DNA of 64,000 nucleotides from Lentimicrobiaceae bacterium (lineage in GTDB: Bacteria > Bacteroidota > Bacteroidia > Bacteroidales > P3), in the NCBI GenBank assembly GCA_022510485.1, contig JAFLTI010000001.1, positions 32,068-96,067 of the forward strand, written 5' to 3'. The notes under the pieces are model-generated. The model saw only the letters and a program-made list of their open reading frames with translations. It was not told the origin of the DNA and did no database searches. Of the stretch, positions 50,886 to 59,240 are shown piece by piece (the first letter of the stretch is position 1; the number at the start of each line of letters is the position of its first letter). The position numbers and the translations under genes are program-made.

Positions 50886-52199
50886 TTATACGTGCGCCAC
50901 GTAAACCGTCTTTTTTCCGTCAGACTTACGGATGGCTTTAATCTTTACTTTCATTCCTTGCCTCAAGGTGGCAAGAAACTCCATATATTGTTCTATGCTG
51001 GTTATTTTTTGTCCGTTGAGGCTGCACATAATGTCGCCGCTGCGCAAGCCTGCCTTGTAGGCGGGTTTGCCCTCCACCACAATCATGGCGGTAAGCCCTT
51101 CTTTACTGGTGTTGTTGATGTCGGGCATCAAGCCGAGCGTTACCTTAAAATCGCCCATACCCTTGGTGGGGCGCTGGGGTTCGCCTGCCGAGGTAAAATG
51201 CAGGGATTTAAGCGTACCTGCCTGTTTTATCAGATTACCCGCCAAGGCGGCGATACGCGCCATGCCCTCATAGTTGAGCGTGGCGGGGTCGTCGTCGGGG
51301 GTGTGGTATGTGGGCGTGGGCGGAGTGCAGAAAAAGAACACCGGTATCTGCCGGGCATAAAAGGCGGCATGGTCGGAGGGTCCGTGTCCGTCGGGAGAAA
51401 CCGACAGCTCCAAATCGGTATGCCTGCGGGCTTCTTCCACCATCGCACCGGCTTCTTGGCTCGTGCCTGTACCGGTTATCCTAAAGGCATCGCCCTGTAA
51501 GCCGCCCAACATATCGAGATTGAACATTACGTCTATATCCTTTAGGTCTACAGGAAATTCATCCAAAAGTGCCGTAGAACCGAGCAAGCCGAGTTCCTCG
51601 CCGCTGAATGCCACAAACACCAAGGTTTTGGGCAAGGGATATTGCGAATAATACCGCATAAGCTCCAACATCACCGCCACTCCGCTGGCGTTGTCGTCCG
51701 CTCCGTTGTGTATTTCGTAAACGCCCTTGCGCATGGAGGTTTCCGCCTTGTCGCCCCAGCCTAAATGGTCAAAGTGCGCGCCCACCACTATCAAGCGTTC
51801 CGACAAAACCGAGTCGGTTCCTTTTACCACCCCTGCCACATTACGCGAATAAACCTGTTCGCCCCAGCGTGCCTTAAAAGTGTACGGAAGCCAATAATCG
51901 GTCTGGGTAACGCCCACTTCTGCCGTTTTGTAACCGGAGGTAAACGGAACCAATCCGTTTTCCATAAATCTCGCTCCGATATACAATGCACTCAAACTGT
52001 CCTGCAACGAGCCGGTGAGCCGCCCCTCCATCTGGTCGCAGGCAAGCATCAGCACCTCGTGCCGCAACATCTGCACCCGGGCACAAAAAGAATCGGGCAC
52101 AAAGTCTTCTATCTTCGGGGCTATCGGTTCATCTTGAACATCCTGTGCCAAAGCAAGCACAGGCAAAGCCGCCAAAAGACAAAACCAAAGTTTTTTCAT
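50886..52199 (-). CDS. Secreted M28 zinc aminopeptidase with PDZ domain
   Basis: I chose the second of two adjacent ATGs because AAGGAGG lies at ideal distance upstream; the product is 437 aa. It has a signal peptide (about 1-18), an M28 domain with all metal ligands (VVGAHFDHLG, GADDNASG, FSGEELGLLG, FNLDMLGG, YHTPDDD) and a C-terminal PDZ domain (about 350-437; GLTAMIVVEGKPAYKAGLR, GDIMCSLNGQKI). It should be a periplasmic aminopeptidase. It follows the LytTR regulator gene by 27 bp, so it is probably co-transcribed with its own signalling genes. Confidence 0.92.
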   Translation of the reverse strand: MKKLWFCLLAALPVLALAQDVQDEPIAPKIEDFVPDSFCARVQMLRHEVLMLACDQMEGRLTGSLQDSLSALYIGARFMENGLVPFTSGYKTAEVGVTQTDYWLPYTFKARWGEQVYSRNVAGVVKGTDSVLSERLIVVGAHFDHLGWGDKAETSMRKGVYEIHNGADDNASGVAVMLELMRYYSQYPLPKTLVFVAFSGEELGLLGSTALLDEFPVDLKDIDVMFNLDMLGGLQGDAFRITGTGTSQEAGAMVEEARRHTDLELSVSPDGHGPSDHAAFYARQIPVFFFCTPPTPTYHTPDDDPATLNYEGMARIAALAGNLIKQAGTLKSLHFTSAGEPQRPTKGMGDFKVTLGLMPDINNTSKEGLTAMIVVEGKPAYKAGLRSGDIMCSLNGQKITSIEQYMEFLATLRQGMKVKIKAIRKSDGKKTVYVAHV

Positions 52200-52226
52200 C
52201 ATTCTTCTCCTCCTTACGGGCATCCC

Positions 52227-53024
52227 TCAGTAATTGAGCCAAAGTTTGAAGCTTTCCGCCTTTTCTTTGCTCACCAGCACCTGTTCCTTAAATTCGGGTA
52301 TCAAAGACACCGACACCTTGCCCTGAAAATAATTCTCTATCTTGTTTACCGCACGGCTGCACAGCAGAATCTGCCGGGTGGCACGGAAAAACAAAGCCGG
52401 GTCAAGTTCTTCGCCCAAGCGGTCTAAGGAATAATCCACCACCATAGAACCCTGCTTAAAGGTCTGGGCATAGGTTATCTTGTTTTCGCTAAAGAAATAC
52501 GCCACATCTTCCACTAACAGCACTTCCATCTGATTGCCCCGCTGCATAAGGAAACGCTTGCGGTAGTTCTTTTCGCCCGCCGCCATTTTTTCGGGAAAAC
52601 CTTTCCAGTCGCTCTTTTCGTTTACCTGACTGAAATAGGCTGCCGAAAGCCTTTCAAATTTTTCCACGCTCTGGCGCAGCCTATCTTTTTCGATAGGCTT
52701 GAGCAGGTAGTCGATACTGTCTACCGAAAAGGCACGCACCGCATATTCATCGTAAGCCGTAGTAAATACAATCATGCCTTTGGGGCGAACCTCATCCAAA
52801 AACTCAAAAGACACGCCGTCGCTCAACTCAATATCCAAAAACAGGATGTCGGGTTCCCGCTTGCAAGCCTTGAACCACGCCACCGCCTCTTCGTTGCTGC
52901 CGCCAATATGCTCCACTTCCCAATCGGGCCGCAAGGAATGTAACATACTTTTTAACAGGCGCGCGGCAGGTAACTCATCTTCCAAGATGGCTACCTTTAC
53001 TTTATTTTCTCTATTAGTCTCCAT
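52227..53024 (-). CDS. LytTR-family response regulator
   Basis: The 265-aa product has a receiver domain (about 8-125) with acidic EDE, phospho-acceptor Asp in DILFLDIELSDG, and the TTAYDEYA and YLLKPIE signature. A LytTR DNA-binding domain follows (about 155-262; FLMQRGNQMEVLLVEDVAYF, FFRATRQILLCSRAV). It acts as a transcription factor. Its start overlaps the end of the histidine-kinase gene by 11 bp, so the two form a pair. LytTR targets are often nearby; the M28 peptidase and membrane protein downstream are candidates. Confidence 0.93.
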   Translation of the reverse strand: METNRENKVKVAILEDELPAARLLKSMLHSLRPDWEVEHIGGSNEEAVAWFKACKREPDILFLDIELSDGVSFEFLDEVRPKGMIVFTTAYDEYAVRAFSVDSIDYLLKPIEKDRLRQSVEKFERLSAAYFSQVNEKSDWKGFPEKMAAGEKNYRKRFLMQRGNQMEVLLVEDVAYFFSENKITYAQTFKQGSMVVDYSLDRLGEELDPALFFRATRQILLCSRAVNKIENYFQGKVSVSLIPEFKEQVLVSKEKAESFKLWLNY

Positions 53025-54135
53025 TCAACATCGGTAATTTTACACTAAAAGTCTTTTCGGTTTTCTCCACCGTTATCTCCCTCCCCGACAAGAGCCGGTA
53101 GCGTTTTGCCAAGTTTTCCAAACCGGTGCCCAACGACTGTACGTTCTTTTTGGGATTGATGTTGTTGGAAACCACCAGATACGACAAATCTTCGGTAAAA
53201 GAAACCCGGATATACAAAGGCTTTAAGCCGGATATAACGTTATGCTTCAAAGCATTTTCAACCAAAAGCTGCAAAGACAGGGAGGGCAGATAGTTTTCTT
53301 GCAGAAAATCGAGATTGCTTCTGTCGGGATATATACATTCGTAATGCAGGCTCTCTCCTACCCTTACCCGATTAAGGTTGATATAGGCTTTCAAAAAGTC
53401 TAATTCCTCAAATACCGTTACTGTGGGTTTGTTCTGCTTTTGCAGGATATAACGGTAAACTCCCGCCAAGTCGATGGTAAACTGTTTGGCTGCCGCCGGG
53501 TCGTAATCTATTTCCGACACCAAGGTGTTGAGGCTGTTGAACAGGAAATGGGGATTAAGCTGGGTCTGCAATGCCTGTATCTCGGACCTCACCTGCACCT
53601 GCCGCAAGTCTTCGCTTTCCTTATAGAGCTTAATCGTATAACGCGCCGCATGATTGAGCGTTATCAAACACATCACCACCAACTCTGCCAGCGTTATGAA
53701 CACCAGCGTAAACCAAATGGGTTCGGTAGGCACAAACGGAGATTGCCCATCGCCACCGCTCCCTGCCACCGCTCCCACATACAGAAGGTAGTTGTAGGCA
53801 TAAAAACACAGACCTATCAGCACAAAAAAGCCCACCATACCGAAAGAGCCATAATAACGGAATGGATAACGGCGGTTGGCTTTGACATTGAGCCTCAGCA
53901 GCAACAGGCAAAGTATGTTGAACGCCAAAAGATTGACAACAAAAACAGGAAATGAGAACACATCGCCGTTTACGTTGCGTTTGAGAATATCGGTAAAGAA
54001 AATAACGCATATATAGGCAAACTCCGCCAATGCCGCGAACAAAACCACATTGAGAAAACTGTAAATCCCAAAGCGGTTGCTTTTTCGCCCAAGCCCCGCT
54101 CTGCGACCCGGTTTTATTTTTTTTCCGCCTGCCAT
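53014..54135 (-). CDS. LytS/YehU-type sensor histidine kinase
   Basis: Starting at MAGGKKIKPGRRAG the product is 373 aa; a longer frame beginning at TTG 54159 overlaps the -7 box and is rejected. Four hydrophobic helices lie at about 25-165. The His-kinase domain has QLNPHFLFNSLNTLVSE, LSLQLLVENALKHNV (N box) and GTGLENLAKRYRLL. There is no periplasmic sensor domain of note, so it may sense a membrane or envelope state. An exact TAAATTTG box on the minus strand at 54157-54164 puts the transcript start about 15 bp before the ATG. Confidence 0.92.
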   Translation of the reverse strand: MAGGKKIKPGRRAGLGRKSNRFGIYSFLNVVLFAALAEFAYICVIFFTDILKRNVNGDVFSFPVFVVNLLAFNILCLLLLRLNVKANRRYPFRYYGSFGMVGFFVLIGLCFYAYNYLLYVGAVAGSGGDGQSPFVPTEPIWFTLVFITLAELVVMCLITLNHAARYTIKLYKESEDLRQVQVRSEIQALQTQLNPHFLFNSLNTLVSEIDYDPAAAKQFTIDLAGVYRYILQKQNKPTVTVFEELDFLKAYINLNRVRVGESLHYECIYPDRSNLDFLQENYLPSLSLQLLVENALKHNVISGLKPLYIRVSFTEDLSYLVVSNNINPKKNVQSLGTGLENLAKRYRLLSGREITVEKTEKTFSVKLPMLNGD

Positions 54136-54156
54136 ACGTATATCTTCATTTATCGG

Positions 54157-54164
54157 CAAATTTA
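54157..54164 (-). promoter_or_regulatory. -7 box of the kinase-regulator operon
   Basis: The minus strand reads TAAATTTG, an exact TAnnTTTG match 22 bp before the kinase ATG at 54135. No clear -33 element is seen. This box rules out the longer open frame as coding. Confidence 0.5.
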
Positions 54165-54256
54165 CAAAATGCCCCGGCTTATCCCCTTATTTTTTTACCG
54201 AAACTTCAGACACTATGGTTTGGATTTTGCATAAAGTATGTATTTTTCCGCTGTTG

Positions 54257-54290
54257 TGTCACAAAATGGCACACCTTCTGTTTAACTTTG
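54257..54290 (+). promoter_or_regulatory. Promoter region of the WYL regulator with imperfect inverted repeat
   Basis: TAACTTTG at 54283-54290 is an exact -7 match, 20 bp before the ATG. The -33 position lies in TGTGTCA-CAAAA-TGGCACA (54255-54273), arms with one mismatch. The half-site TGTCACA also occurs in the palindromes before the DUF4143 gene. Autoregulation is plausible for WYL proteins. Confidence 0.45.
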
Positions 54291-54309
54291 CGGTATCAAA
54301 ACAAAACGG

Positions 54310-55212
54310 ATGAACCAACTGCAAAAATACACATGGCTGATTGAGACCATACGCCGTGCCGGAAAAATCTCGCACAAAGACCTTTCCGCGCGTTGGGAAC
54401 GCAATGCCGAATTGAGCGATTCCAAACCGCTTTGCCGAGCCACCTTTAACCGCTGGAAAGATGCCATCTCCGACCAATTCGGTATCACTATCCAATGCCA
54501 AAAAACAGGCGGGTATCTCTACTTTATCGCCAATCCCGAAGATATATCCCAAGACAGGCTTAAGAAATGGATGCTCGATTCCTTTGCGGTAGGCAATACC
54601 ATAGGAGAAAACCTCTCGCTCAAAGGGCGTATTTTAGTGGATGAAATTCCCTCCGGTCGCTATCATCTTACCACGATGCTCGAAGCGATGAAAGAGAACC
54701 GGGTGGTAAACCTTACTTACAAATCTTTCATACTGCCGGAACCCTTTACTGTTCTGCTTGAACCTTATTGCGTAAAACTATTTGATAACCGTTGGTACGT
54801 ACTGGGGCGCAACGAAACGGGACAAATACGGATTTACGGGCTTGACCGGATACAAAACGCCGAGTTGACGGAAAAGCCTTTCAAGCTACCCAAAGACTTT
54901 GATGCCGCCGACTATTTCTCAACGGTATTCGGAATCGTTATCGGACATGATGGAGAACCGGAAAAGATTGTTATCCGTGCCCACAACAGCCACAAACATT
55001 ACCTTAACTCCCTGCCGCTTCACCATAGCCAGCAATTGATAGCGGATTGCGATAAGTACGCCGACTTTGAGTTATACTTAGCCCCTACCTACGATTTTAT
55101 AATGAGGCTTCTCCATTACGGCTCGATGATTGAGGTTATCAGCCCCGCCTCCTTACGCAAAACCATGAAAGGCAAGATCTCCGATATGTACCAATTTTAT
55201 AAAAACGATTGA
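54310..55212 (+). CDS. WYL-domain transcriptional regulator
   Basis: The 300-aa product has an N-terminal winged-helix region (about 1-75; SHKDLSARWER, RATFNRWKDAISDQFG) and a WYL domain (about 125-200; VVNLTYKSF, LLEPYCVKLFDNRWYVLGRN, IRIYGLDRIQNAEL). The C-terminal extension (about 210-300) is typical of WYL proteins. The family binds nucleotides or nucleic acid and often regulates DNA repair or phage-defence genes. It converges on the UDG-like gene with only 9 bp between them and sits next to an AbiE pair, which fits a defence-island setting. Confidence 0.85.
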   Translation: MNQLQKYTWLIETIRRAGKISHKDLSARWERNAELSDSKPLCRATFNRWKDAISDQFGITIQCQKTGGYLYFIANPEDISQDRLKKWMLDSFAVGNTIGENLSLKGRILVDEIPSGRYHLTTMLEAMKENRVVNLTYKSFILPEPFTVLLEPYCVKLFDNRWYVLGRNETGQIRIYGLDRIQNAELTEKPFKLPKDFDAADYFSTVFGIVIGHDGEPEKIVIRAHNSHKHYLNSLPLHHSQQLIADCDKYADFELYLAPTYDFIMRLLHYGSMIEVISPASLRKTMKGKISDMYQFYKND

Positions 55213-55221
55213 ACGCTGAAA

Positions 55222-55941
55222 CTACTGCAGCCAATACTCCTTCAATATCTTTTTCAGACGCGCTTTGCCCTTCTCTCCATTATTTCTATTCCACCAAATA
55301 GATGATGGATGCGAGACCCTATCGATTTTAATAGCATCATACTTCGTCTTCAACCCATTATATTCTATATACCAATTAAAATCATCATATGCAGGCTTGC
55401 TAAAAAACACAATAAGCTGCGGTTGCAAGCGTTCTATAATCCCACATAAAGCAACTCCCGCCACTTCTTTATCAATTGATTCAGGCTTAATTTTTTTAGC
55501 CACGCCCGGACCCGGGTTCAATGCCGGTCGCAAGTAATAATTATAAAATGCTGTTTCGTCAAGTCTATCGCCTACCGATTCAACGCCATTATCGTTTAAA
55601 ACTTCACGAGCGATGTCAAACACACGGTTAAATGTCTTGTACCCTATATCATTGCTCACTGCCACACGCATTTCTTCCGGGATTAGTTTGTCTGTATCTT
55701 CTTTATACCATCTTTCTGCCTCTTGGAATACGCTCACGGATTCAAGACTCTTATCAAAATAGTTGCTTTCACCAACAAGCAGCATTTTTTTATGCTTTCC
55801 ATCCGTTCTTTCGTAGTTCATGCCAACACAAGGTATAAGTTCCGGAAAACGTTCGAATATACCTTCCCGGATTATATTTGTTCCAATTCCGTAAAAAAAT
55901 TTCCGTTGTTCAGCAATCGGATATTGATTATTAATTTCCAT
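55222..55941 (-). CDS. Uracil-DNA-glycosylase-fold-like protein of unknown role
   Basis: The 239-aa product has scattered UDG-superfamily features: an N-terminal KKMLLVGESNYF (position of the GExP motif), RLQPQLIVFFSKPAYDD in the middle and a late VSHPSSIWWNR, which resembles the HPS motif. Classic catalytic residues are not all identifiable, so the function may have shifted. The sequence is more AT-rich than the neighbouring housekeeping genes, suggesting transfer. It converges with the WYL gene. Similar UDG-like proteins occur in mobile and defence regions; this link is inference. Confidence 0.5.
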   Translation of the reverse strand: MEINNQYPIAEQRKFFYGIGTNIIREGIFERFPELIPCVGMNYERTDGKHKKMLLVGESNYFDKSLESVSVFQEAERWYKEDTDKLIPEEMRVAVSNDIGYKTFNRVFDIAREVLNDNGVESVGDRLDETAFYNYYLRPALNPGPGVAKKIKPESIDKEVAGVALCGIIERLQPQLIVFFSKPAYDDFNWYIEYNGLKTKYDAIKIDRVSHPSSIWWNRNNGEKGKARLKKILKEYWLQ

Positions 55942-56012
55942 AGTAATACGATTATTTAGATAATTAAAAGAACGTTTAATCCTACAGTATCAATTGAAAC
56001 CGGGCTCTTGAA

Positions 56013-56041
56013 AAGCCGGTGGACTGAGAGTCCACCGGCTT
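56013..56041. terminator. Hairpin terminator after the 45-aa ORF
   Basis: AAGCCGGTGGACT (56013-56025) pairs perfectly over 13 bp with AGTCCACCGGCTT (56029-56041) around GAG. On the minus strand it is followed by a short T-run and lies 12 bp after the stop of the small gene at 56054. It also separates that gene from the UDG-like gene. Confidence 0.85.
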
Positions 56042-56053
56042 GCCTTTACGCAC

Positions 56054-56191
56054 TTATTTGTTAGGTACAAATACGTAAATATCGCCTGAAACCCGTTTCA
56101 CGTCTCCCCCCATTGCTCGTGCCGCACTGCACATAGAAGAGTAATCCGGATAAGTTTGAGAGCTTCCGTTAGAGAAATTTAAAGTGTACAT
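56054..56191 (-). CDS. Small 45-aa protein, unknown function
   Basis: On the minus strand ATG 56191-56189 opens a 45-codon frame ending in TAA 56056-56054. The product begins MYTLNFSNGSSQTYPDY, has a central ARAMGGDVKRVSG and ends IYVFVPNK. It reads as a compact beta-alpha-beta module. Support for it being real: a TATTTTTG -7 box (minus strand, 56235-56242), a perfect palindrome upstream, and a dedicated terminator right after the stop. It was found by reading the strand by eye. No family recognised. It lies between the AbiE toxin gene and the UDG-like gene. Confidence 0.6.
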   Translation of the reverse strand: MYTLNFSNGSSQTYPDYSSMCSAARAMGGDVKRVSGDIYVFVPNK

Positions 56192-56234
56192 AATTGTAAA
56201 TTTTAATTGGTTAATAAATAGGGTTAACTCGCCA

Positions 56235-56270
56235 CAAAAATATCTGCCATGTGTATCAAAAATTGATACA
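56235..56270 (-). promoter_or_regulatory. Promoter and palindromic operator of the 45-aa gene
   Basis: TGTATCAA-AAA-TTGATACA (56252-56270) is a perfect palindrome with 8-bp arms. It covers the -33 position of a promoter whose -7 box reads TATTTTTG on the minus strand (56235-56242). A dimeric repressor bound here would block transcription of the small gene. The leader would be about 40 nt. Confidence 0.55.
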
Positions 56271-56361
56271 GCTTCAAATATTTTGCCACGTCCTCACAAA
56301 ATTACTACGCCCTCACAAAATTAATAAAATACGGATACAATTACAACCTACATACGCAGCA

Positions 56362-57183
56362 CTACTTAAACAAAATCATATCGGCTAATTGCAGAAAATA
56401 CTCATTCGACCAAATCTGCAAACTGTCTTTGTTGCGGAGAAACGGCATCACATCTTGCTTAACCTGCTTGATATCCGTCGAGGCTATCCGTTCTTTCAGC
56501 AAGCGTACAAAATCCTCTTGGTTTATTTCCTTACCGTTAAATGCCTTGATACGTTCTTGCAGATGTGCAAAATCAAGCGGAATTTTCTTGCGCACATACC
56601 ACTCAAAATCATACCAATCCCGCCCTTTTACACGCTGTTTCCATGCCCGGAACACCATTGCGTGCATCTTTCCCGCATAAAGATCCGGCAAGGTATAACA
56701 GCGTGTCATAAACGAACTCGGCTGTAACAGCAGGCGTTCTTCCGTACTGAACTTCATCGGAGGGCAGGTATCCACCTCTATCTTGATACGGATATTCTTC
56801 TCTGTTTGAAAGGTAAGGTCGTAAACATCCGTATTGTCTTTTAGAAAAGCCGATTCCACCTTACCGAACTTTTTATCCTTGCGCCTTATCTCAACCTTTC
56901 GCCCCACAAGCGCAAATTCATCGACAATAAACGGAAAATACACCTCAAAATCGAATTCCTCATTCGGGGCAAGCAACGAAAAGTCCATATCTTCGCTAAA
57001 CCGTTCCAATCCATAAAAAATACGCAGGCAGGTTCCTCCGTAAAAAGCCACCTGATTAAAAAATCCACCTCGATACAATCCGGCAAGAATAATTTGTTGG
57101 CTCACCTCAAATATGGCATTCCGCTTTGCCTGTTCGGTTGTCAAATCATAGGCGGACAGCATTTCTTGGTAGATTCCGTTCAT
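56362..57183 (-). CDS. abiEii: AbiEii/AbiGii-type nucleotidyltransferase toxin
   Basis: Starting at MNGIYQEMLSAYD the product is 273 aa, and the ATG overlaps the antitoxin stop by 4 nt (ATGA). The nucleotidyltransferase motif is FYGGTCLRIFYGLERFSEDM with DFSLL. A second family motif is DLYAGKMHAMVFRAWKQRVK with GRDWYDFEWY. AbiEii toxins transfer nucleotides to target RNAs such as tRNA and stop growth, for example on phage infection. With the partner at 57180 it forms a type IV toxin-antitoxin module. The key motifs are intact, so it is probably functional. Confidence 0.88.
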   Translation of the reverse strand: MNGIYQEMLSAYDLTTEQAKRNAIFEVSQQIILAGLYRGGFFNQVAFYGGTCLRIFYGLERFSEDMDFSLLAPNEEFDFEVYFPFIVDEFALVGRKVEIRRKDKKFGKVESAFLKDNTDVYDLTFQTEKNIRIKIEVDTCPPMKFSTEERLLLQPSSFMTRCYTLPDLYAGKMHAMVFRAWKQRVKGRDWYDFEWYVRKKIPLDFAHLQERIKAFNGKEINQEDFVRLLKERIASTDIKQVKQDVMPFLRNKDSLQIWSNEYFLQLADMILFK

Positions 57184-57803
57184 CCTTGCAAAAGTTTGAT
57201 TAAAAGATTCAGCGTATTTTTTTTCTTTCCCATTTGCGCACACTGCCTGATAATATCCACATTCAATTTCGGAAAAGCTTCCATATCGAAACGCAGGTCT
57301 TCTTCCAGATAGGACAGCACTTGCTTGCGGTAACGCAAATTCAAGTTGGGCGTGTAGGCTATCAGGTCGCAAAGAGCCTTTTCAGGAGTAGCGATTACAA
57401 ACGAGTATCCATCCTTTACTATATGGGTAATGCCAATGGAGAAATAATCCCGCGTACAAGCAACGTAATCAAAATACCCAAAAGGTGTTTCAAAACTGCG
57501 GGAATGTTTTACGGTTACCGATTGAACCCTATAAACCGTTTCGGGTATCAGTCCATAATAGCGCAATGCCGTCTGCAAGGAAACATACGAAGGTCCGTAG
57601 AGCCTGTTGGCAACCAACTCCGTTGAAACAGCCTTTCCACTCAATTCAGGGTTCACCACATAAAGCCCCCGCTTTACACGGATAATCTGACCCGCCCGCT
57701 CCAACGCGCTTGCCTTTTGGTTCTTTCCTACAATTTCAGGAAAAAACGAAGCCAAGACACCGCTGTCTATCGGTATATTTCCTAAGCGTAATAAAACATT
57801 CAT
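57180..57803 (-). CDS. abiEi: AbiEi-type antitoxin
   Basis: The start at MNVLLRLGNIPIDS gives 207 aa. An N-terminal winged-helix region (about 10-55; ALERAGQIIRVKRGLYVV) precedes the AbiEi antitoxin domain (YGPSYVSLQTALRYYGLIP, FSIGITHIVKDGYSFVIATP and ALCDLIAY). AbiEi represses its own promoter and neutralises AbiEii without forming a stable complex. It is the first gene of the pair, with an exact TATATTTG -7 box only about 5 nt upstream of the ATG, so the leader is nearly absent. Confidence 0.85.
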   Translation of the reverse strand: MNVLLRLGNIPIDSGVLASFFPEIVGKNQKASALERAGQIIRVKRGLYVVNPELSGKAVSTELVANRLYGPSYVSLQTALRYYGLIPETVYRVQSVTVKHSRSFETPFGYFDYVACTRDYFSIGITHIVKDGYSFVIATPEKALCDLIAYTPNLNLRYRKQVLSYLEEDLRFDMEAFPKLNVDIIRQCAQMGKKKNTLNLLIKLLQG

Positions 57804-57807
57804 GCTA

Positions 57808-57815
57808 CAAATATA
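57808..57815 (-). promoter_or_regulatory. -7 box of the AbiE operon
   Basis: The minus strand reads TATATTTG, an exact TAnnTTTG match ending 4 bp before the antitoxin ATG. The message would be leaderless or nearly so. Confidence 0.5.
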
Positions 57816-57933
57816 GTAATTTTTCGTACACTTAATCATATTTTACTTGATTTTCTGTTCAAAATTTTACCATTTATAAATACAGTAATTCACTAAATTT
57901 TTTAGAAATTTGCTTCACCAACATTAAAATACC

Positions 57934-59223
57934 ATGAAAAAACTCCTCAGCCTTACCGCCGTATTGTTCGCAACGCTGTTCTTCGCTCAGGCACAGATAG
58001 AAAGTTGGTCAGGGAACATAGAGGTTCAGGGCATCAAACTCCCCTTGGTGTTTCATCTCGAAGGAGACTTTCCCACTATGGATTCCCCTAATCAAGGGGC
58101 TAAGGGCATACCCATACAAGTGGAACAAAAGGACAAGGGGCAGCTTATCATTCGTATTCCGTCTATCAACGCCCTATATCAGGCTCAAATTTCAGAAAAC
58201 AGGATAGAGGGAACCTTTACCCAGCATGGAATGTCCTTTCCGCTGAGCCTTATTCCGGGCGAACAAAAGATGTACCGCCCCCAGACACCGCAGCCACCTT
58301 TCCCCTATACGCAAGAAGAAGTTACTTTTAGCAATGCCGATGCCGTATTGAAAGGAACACTTGTACTGCCGCCAAACTACAGCCGCAACACCCCCGTTCT
58401 CCTGATGATTACCGGCAGCGGCTTGCAGAACCGGGATGAAGAGATTTTTGAACACAAACCTTTTACGGTAATCGCCGATGCTTTGGCACGAGCCGGAATA
58501 GCCAGCCTACGCTACGACGACCGGGGTTTCGGGGAATCTACCGGCGATATTCTCAACTGCACGACACTCGACCTTAAAAACGATGCGCTTTCGGGAATCC
58601 GTCTGCTCAGGGAACGTTTTAATCACGTGGGCGTTATCGGGCACAGCGAGGGCGGCACCATCGCGCTGATGCTGGCAGCAGAGCAACAAGCCGATTTTAT
58701 CGTGAGCCTTGCCGGAATGGTCGTTTCGGGAAAAGAAACCTTGCTGTGGCAGAACCGCCTTGTCCTTGCCGACAACTATCCGCAAAACATTGTCGATACC
58801 TATTGCGAACTCCTTTCCGAAGCCTTTGATGCAAGATTGAACAACAAGCCCGCCCCCTCGGCAGATTCGTTGAATCTCCCCGACGCGCTCAAGCAAAATT
58901 ACAAGGCAGTCATAAAGCAACTGCAACTGCCCTATCTCGCTTATTTCCTCTCCTTGGATATGCGTTCACTCTTAAGCAAAATCAGCTGTCCGGTGCTTGC
59001 CCTTAACGGCACCAAAGACACCCAAGTGTTTTATGAATCCAATTTAGACGCGCTCCGCAGCGGGTTGCCTCAAAATAAGGCGAACCGCATAGAAGCCGCA
59101 GCGGGATTGAACCACCTTTTTCAGCATTGCCAAACAGGCACTGTTGCCGAATATCAAGATATAGAAGAAACTTTCTCTCCCGAAGTGATAGCCACCATAA
59201 TCCAATGGATTCAGTCGCTATAA
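57934..59223 (+). CDS. Secreted alpha/beta hydrolase (esterase/peptidase-like)
   Basis: The 429-aa product has a signal peptide (about 1-20). An N-terminal beta-rich domain (about 22-110; WSGNIEVQGIKLPLVF) is common in Bacteroidetes hydrolases of this type. An alpha/beta-hydrolase domain follows (about 125-429). The nucleophile elbow is GVIGHSEGGTIALML. The acid is probably Asp in LNGTKDTQVF and the His is in GLNHLFQHC. The oxyanion region is MITGSGLQNRDEE. It acts on an ester or amide in the periplasm. Substrate unknown. Confidence 0.87.
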   Translation: MKKLLSLTAVLFATLFFAQAQIESWSGNIEVQGIKLPLVFHLEGDFPTMDSPNQGAKGIPIQVEQKDKGQLIIRIPSINALYQAQISENRIEGTFTQHGMSFPLSLIPGEQKMYRPQTPQPPFPYTQEEVTFSNADAVLKGTLVLPPNYSRNTPVLLMITGSGLQNRDEEIFEHKPFTVIADALARAGIASLRYDDRGFGESTGDILNCTTLDLKNDALSGIRLLRERFNHVGVIGHSEGGTIALMLAAEQQADFIVSLAGMVVSGKETLLWQNRLVLADNYPQNIVDTYCELLSEAFDARLNNKPAPSADSLNLPDALKQNYKAVIKQLQLPYLAYFLSLDMRSLLSKISCPVLALNGTKDTQVFYESNLDALRSGLPQNKANRIEAAAGLNHLFQHCQTGTVAEYQDIEETFSPEVIATIIQWIQSL

Positions 59224-59227
59224 TTCG

Positions 59228-59235
59228 TATTTTTG
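59228..59235 (+). promoter_or_regulatory. -7 box immediately before ispH
   Basis: TATTTTTG ends 5 bp before the chosen ispH ATG (59241). If used, transcription starts at or next to the ATG, giving a leaderless message. No -33 TTTG is found 19 bp upstream. Confidence 0.35.
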
Positions 59236-59240
59236 CACCT

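Noticed and set aside
54136-54159. Kinase start at TTG 54159
   Set aside because: It lies in an exact TAnnTTTG promoter box; ATG 54135 is preferred.
57184-57372. Longer N-terminus for the AbiEii toxin
   Set aside because: It overlaps the antitoxin gene extensively in another frame. ATG 57183 gives the usual 4-nt overlap and family start.
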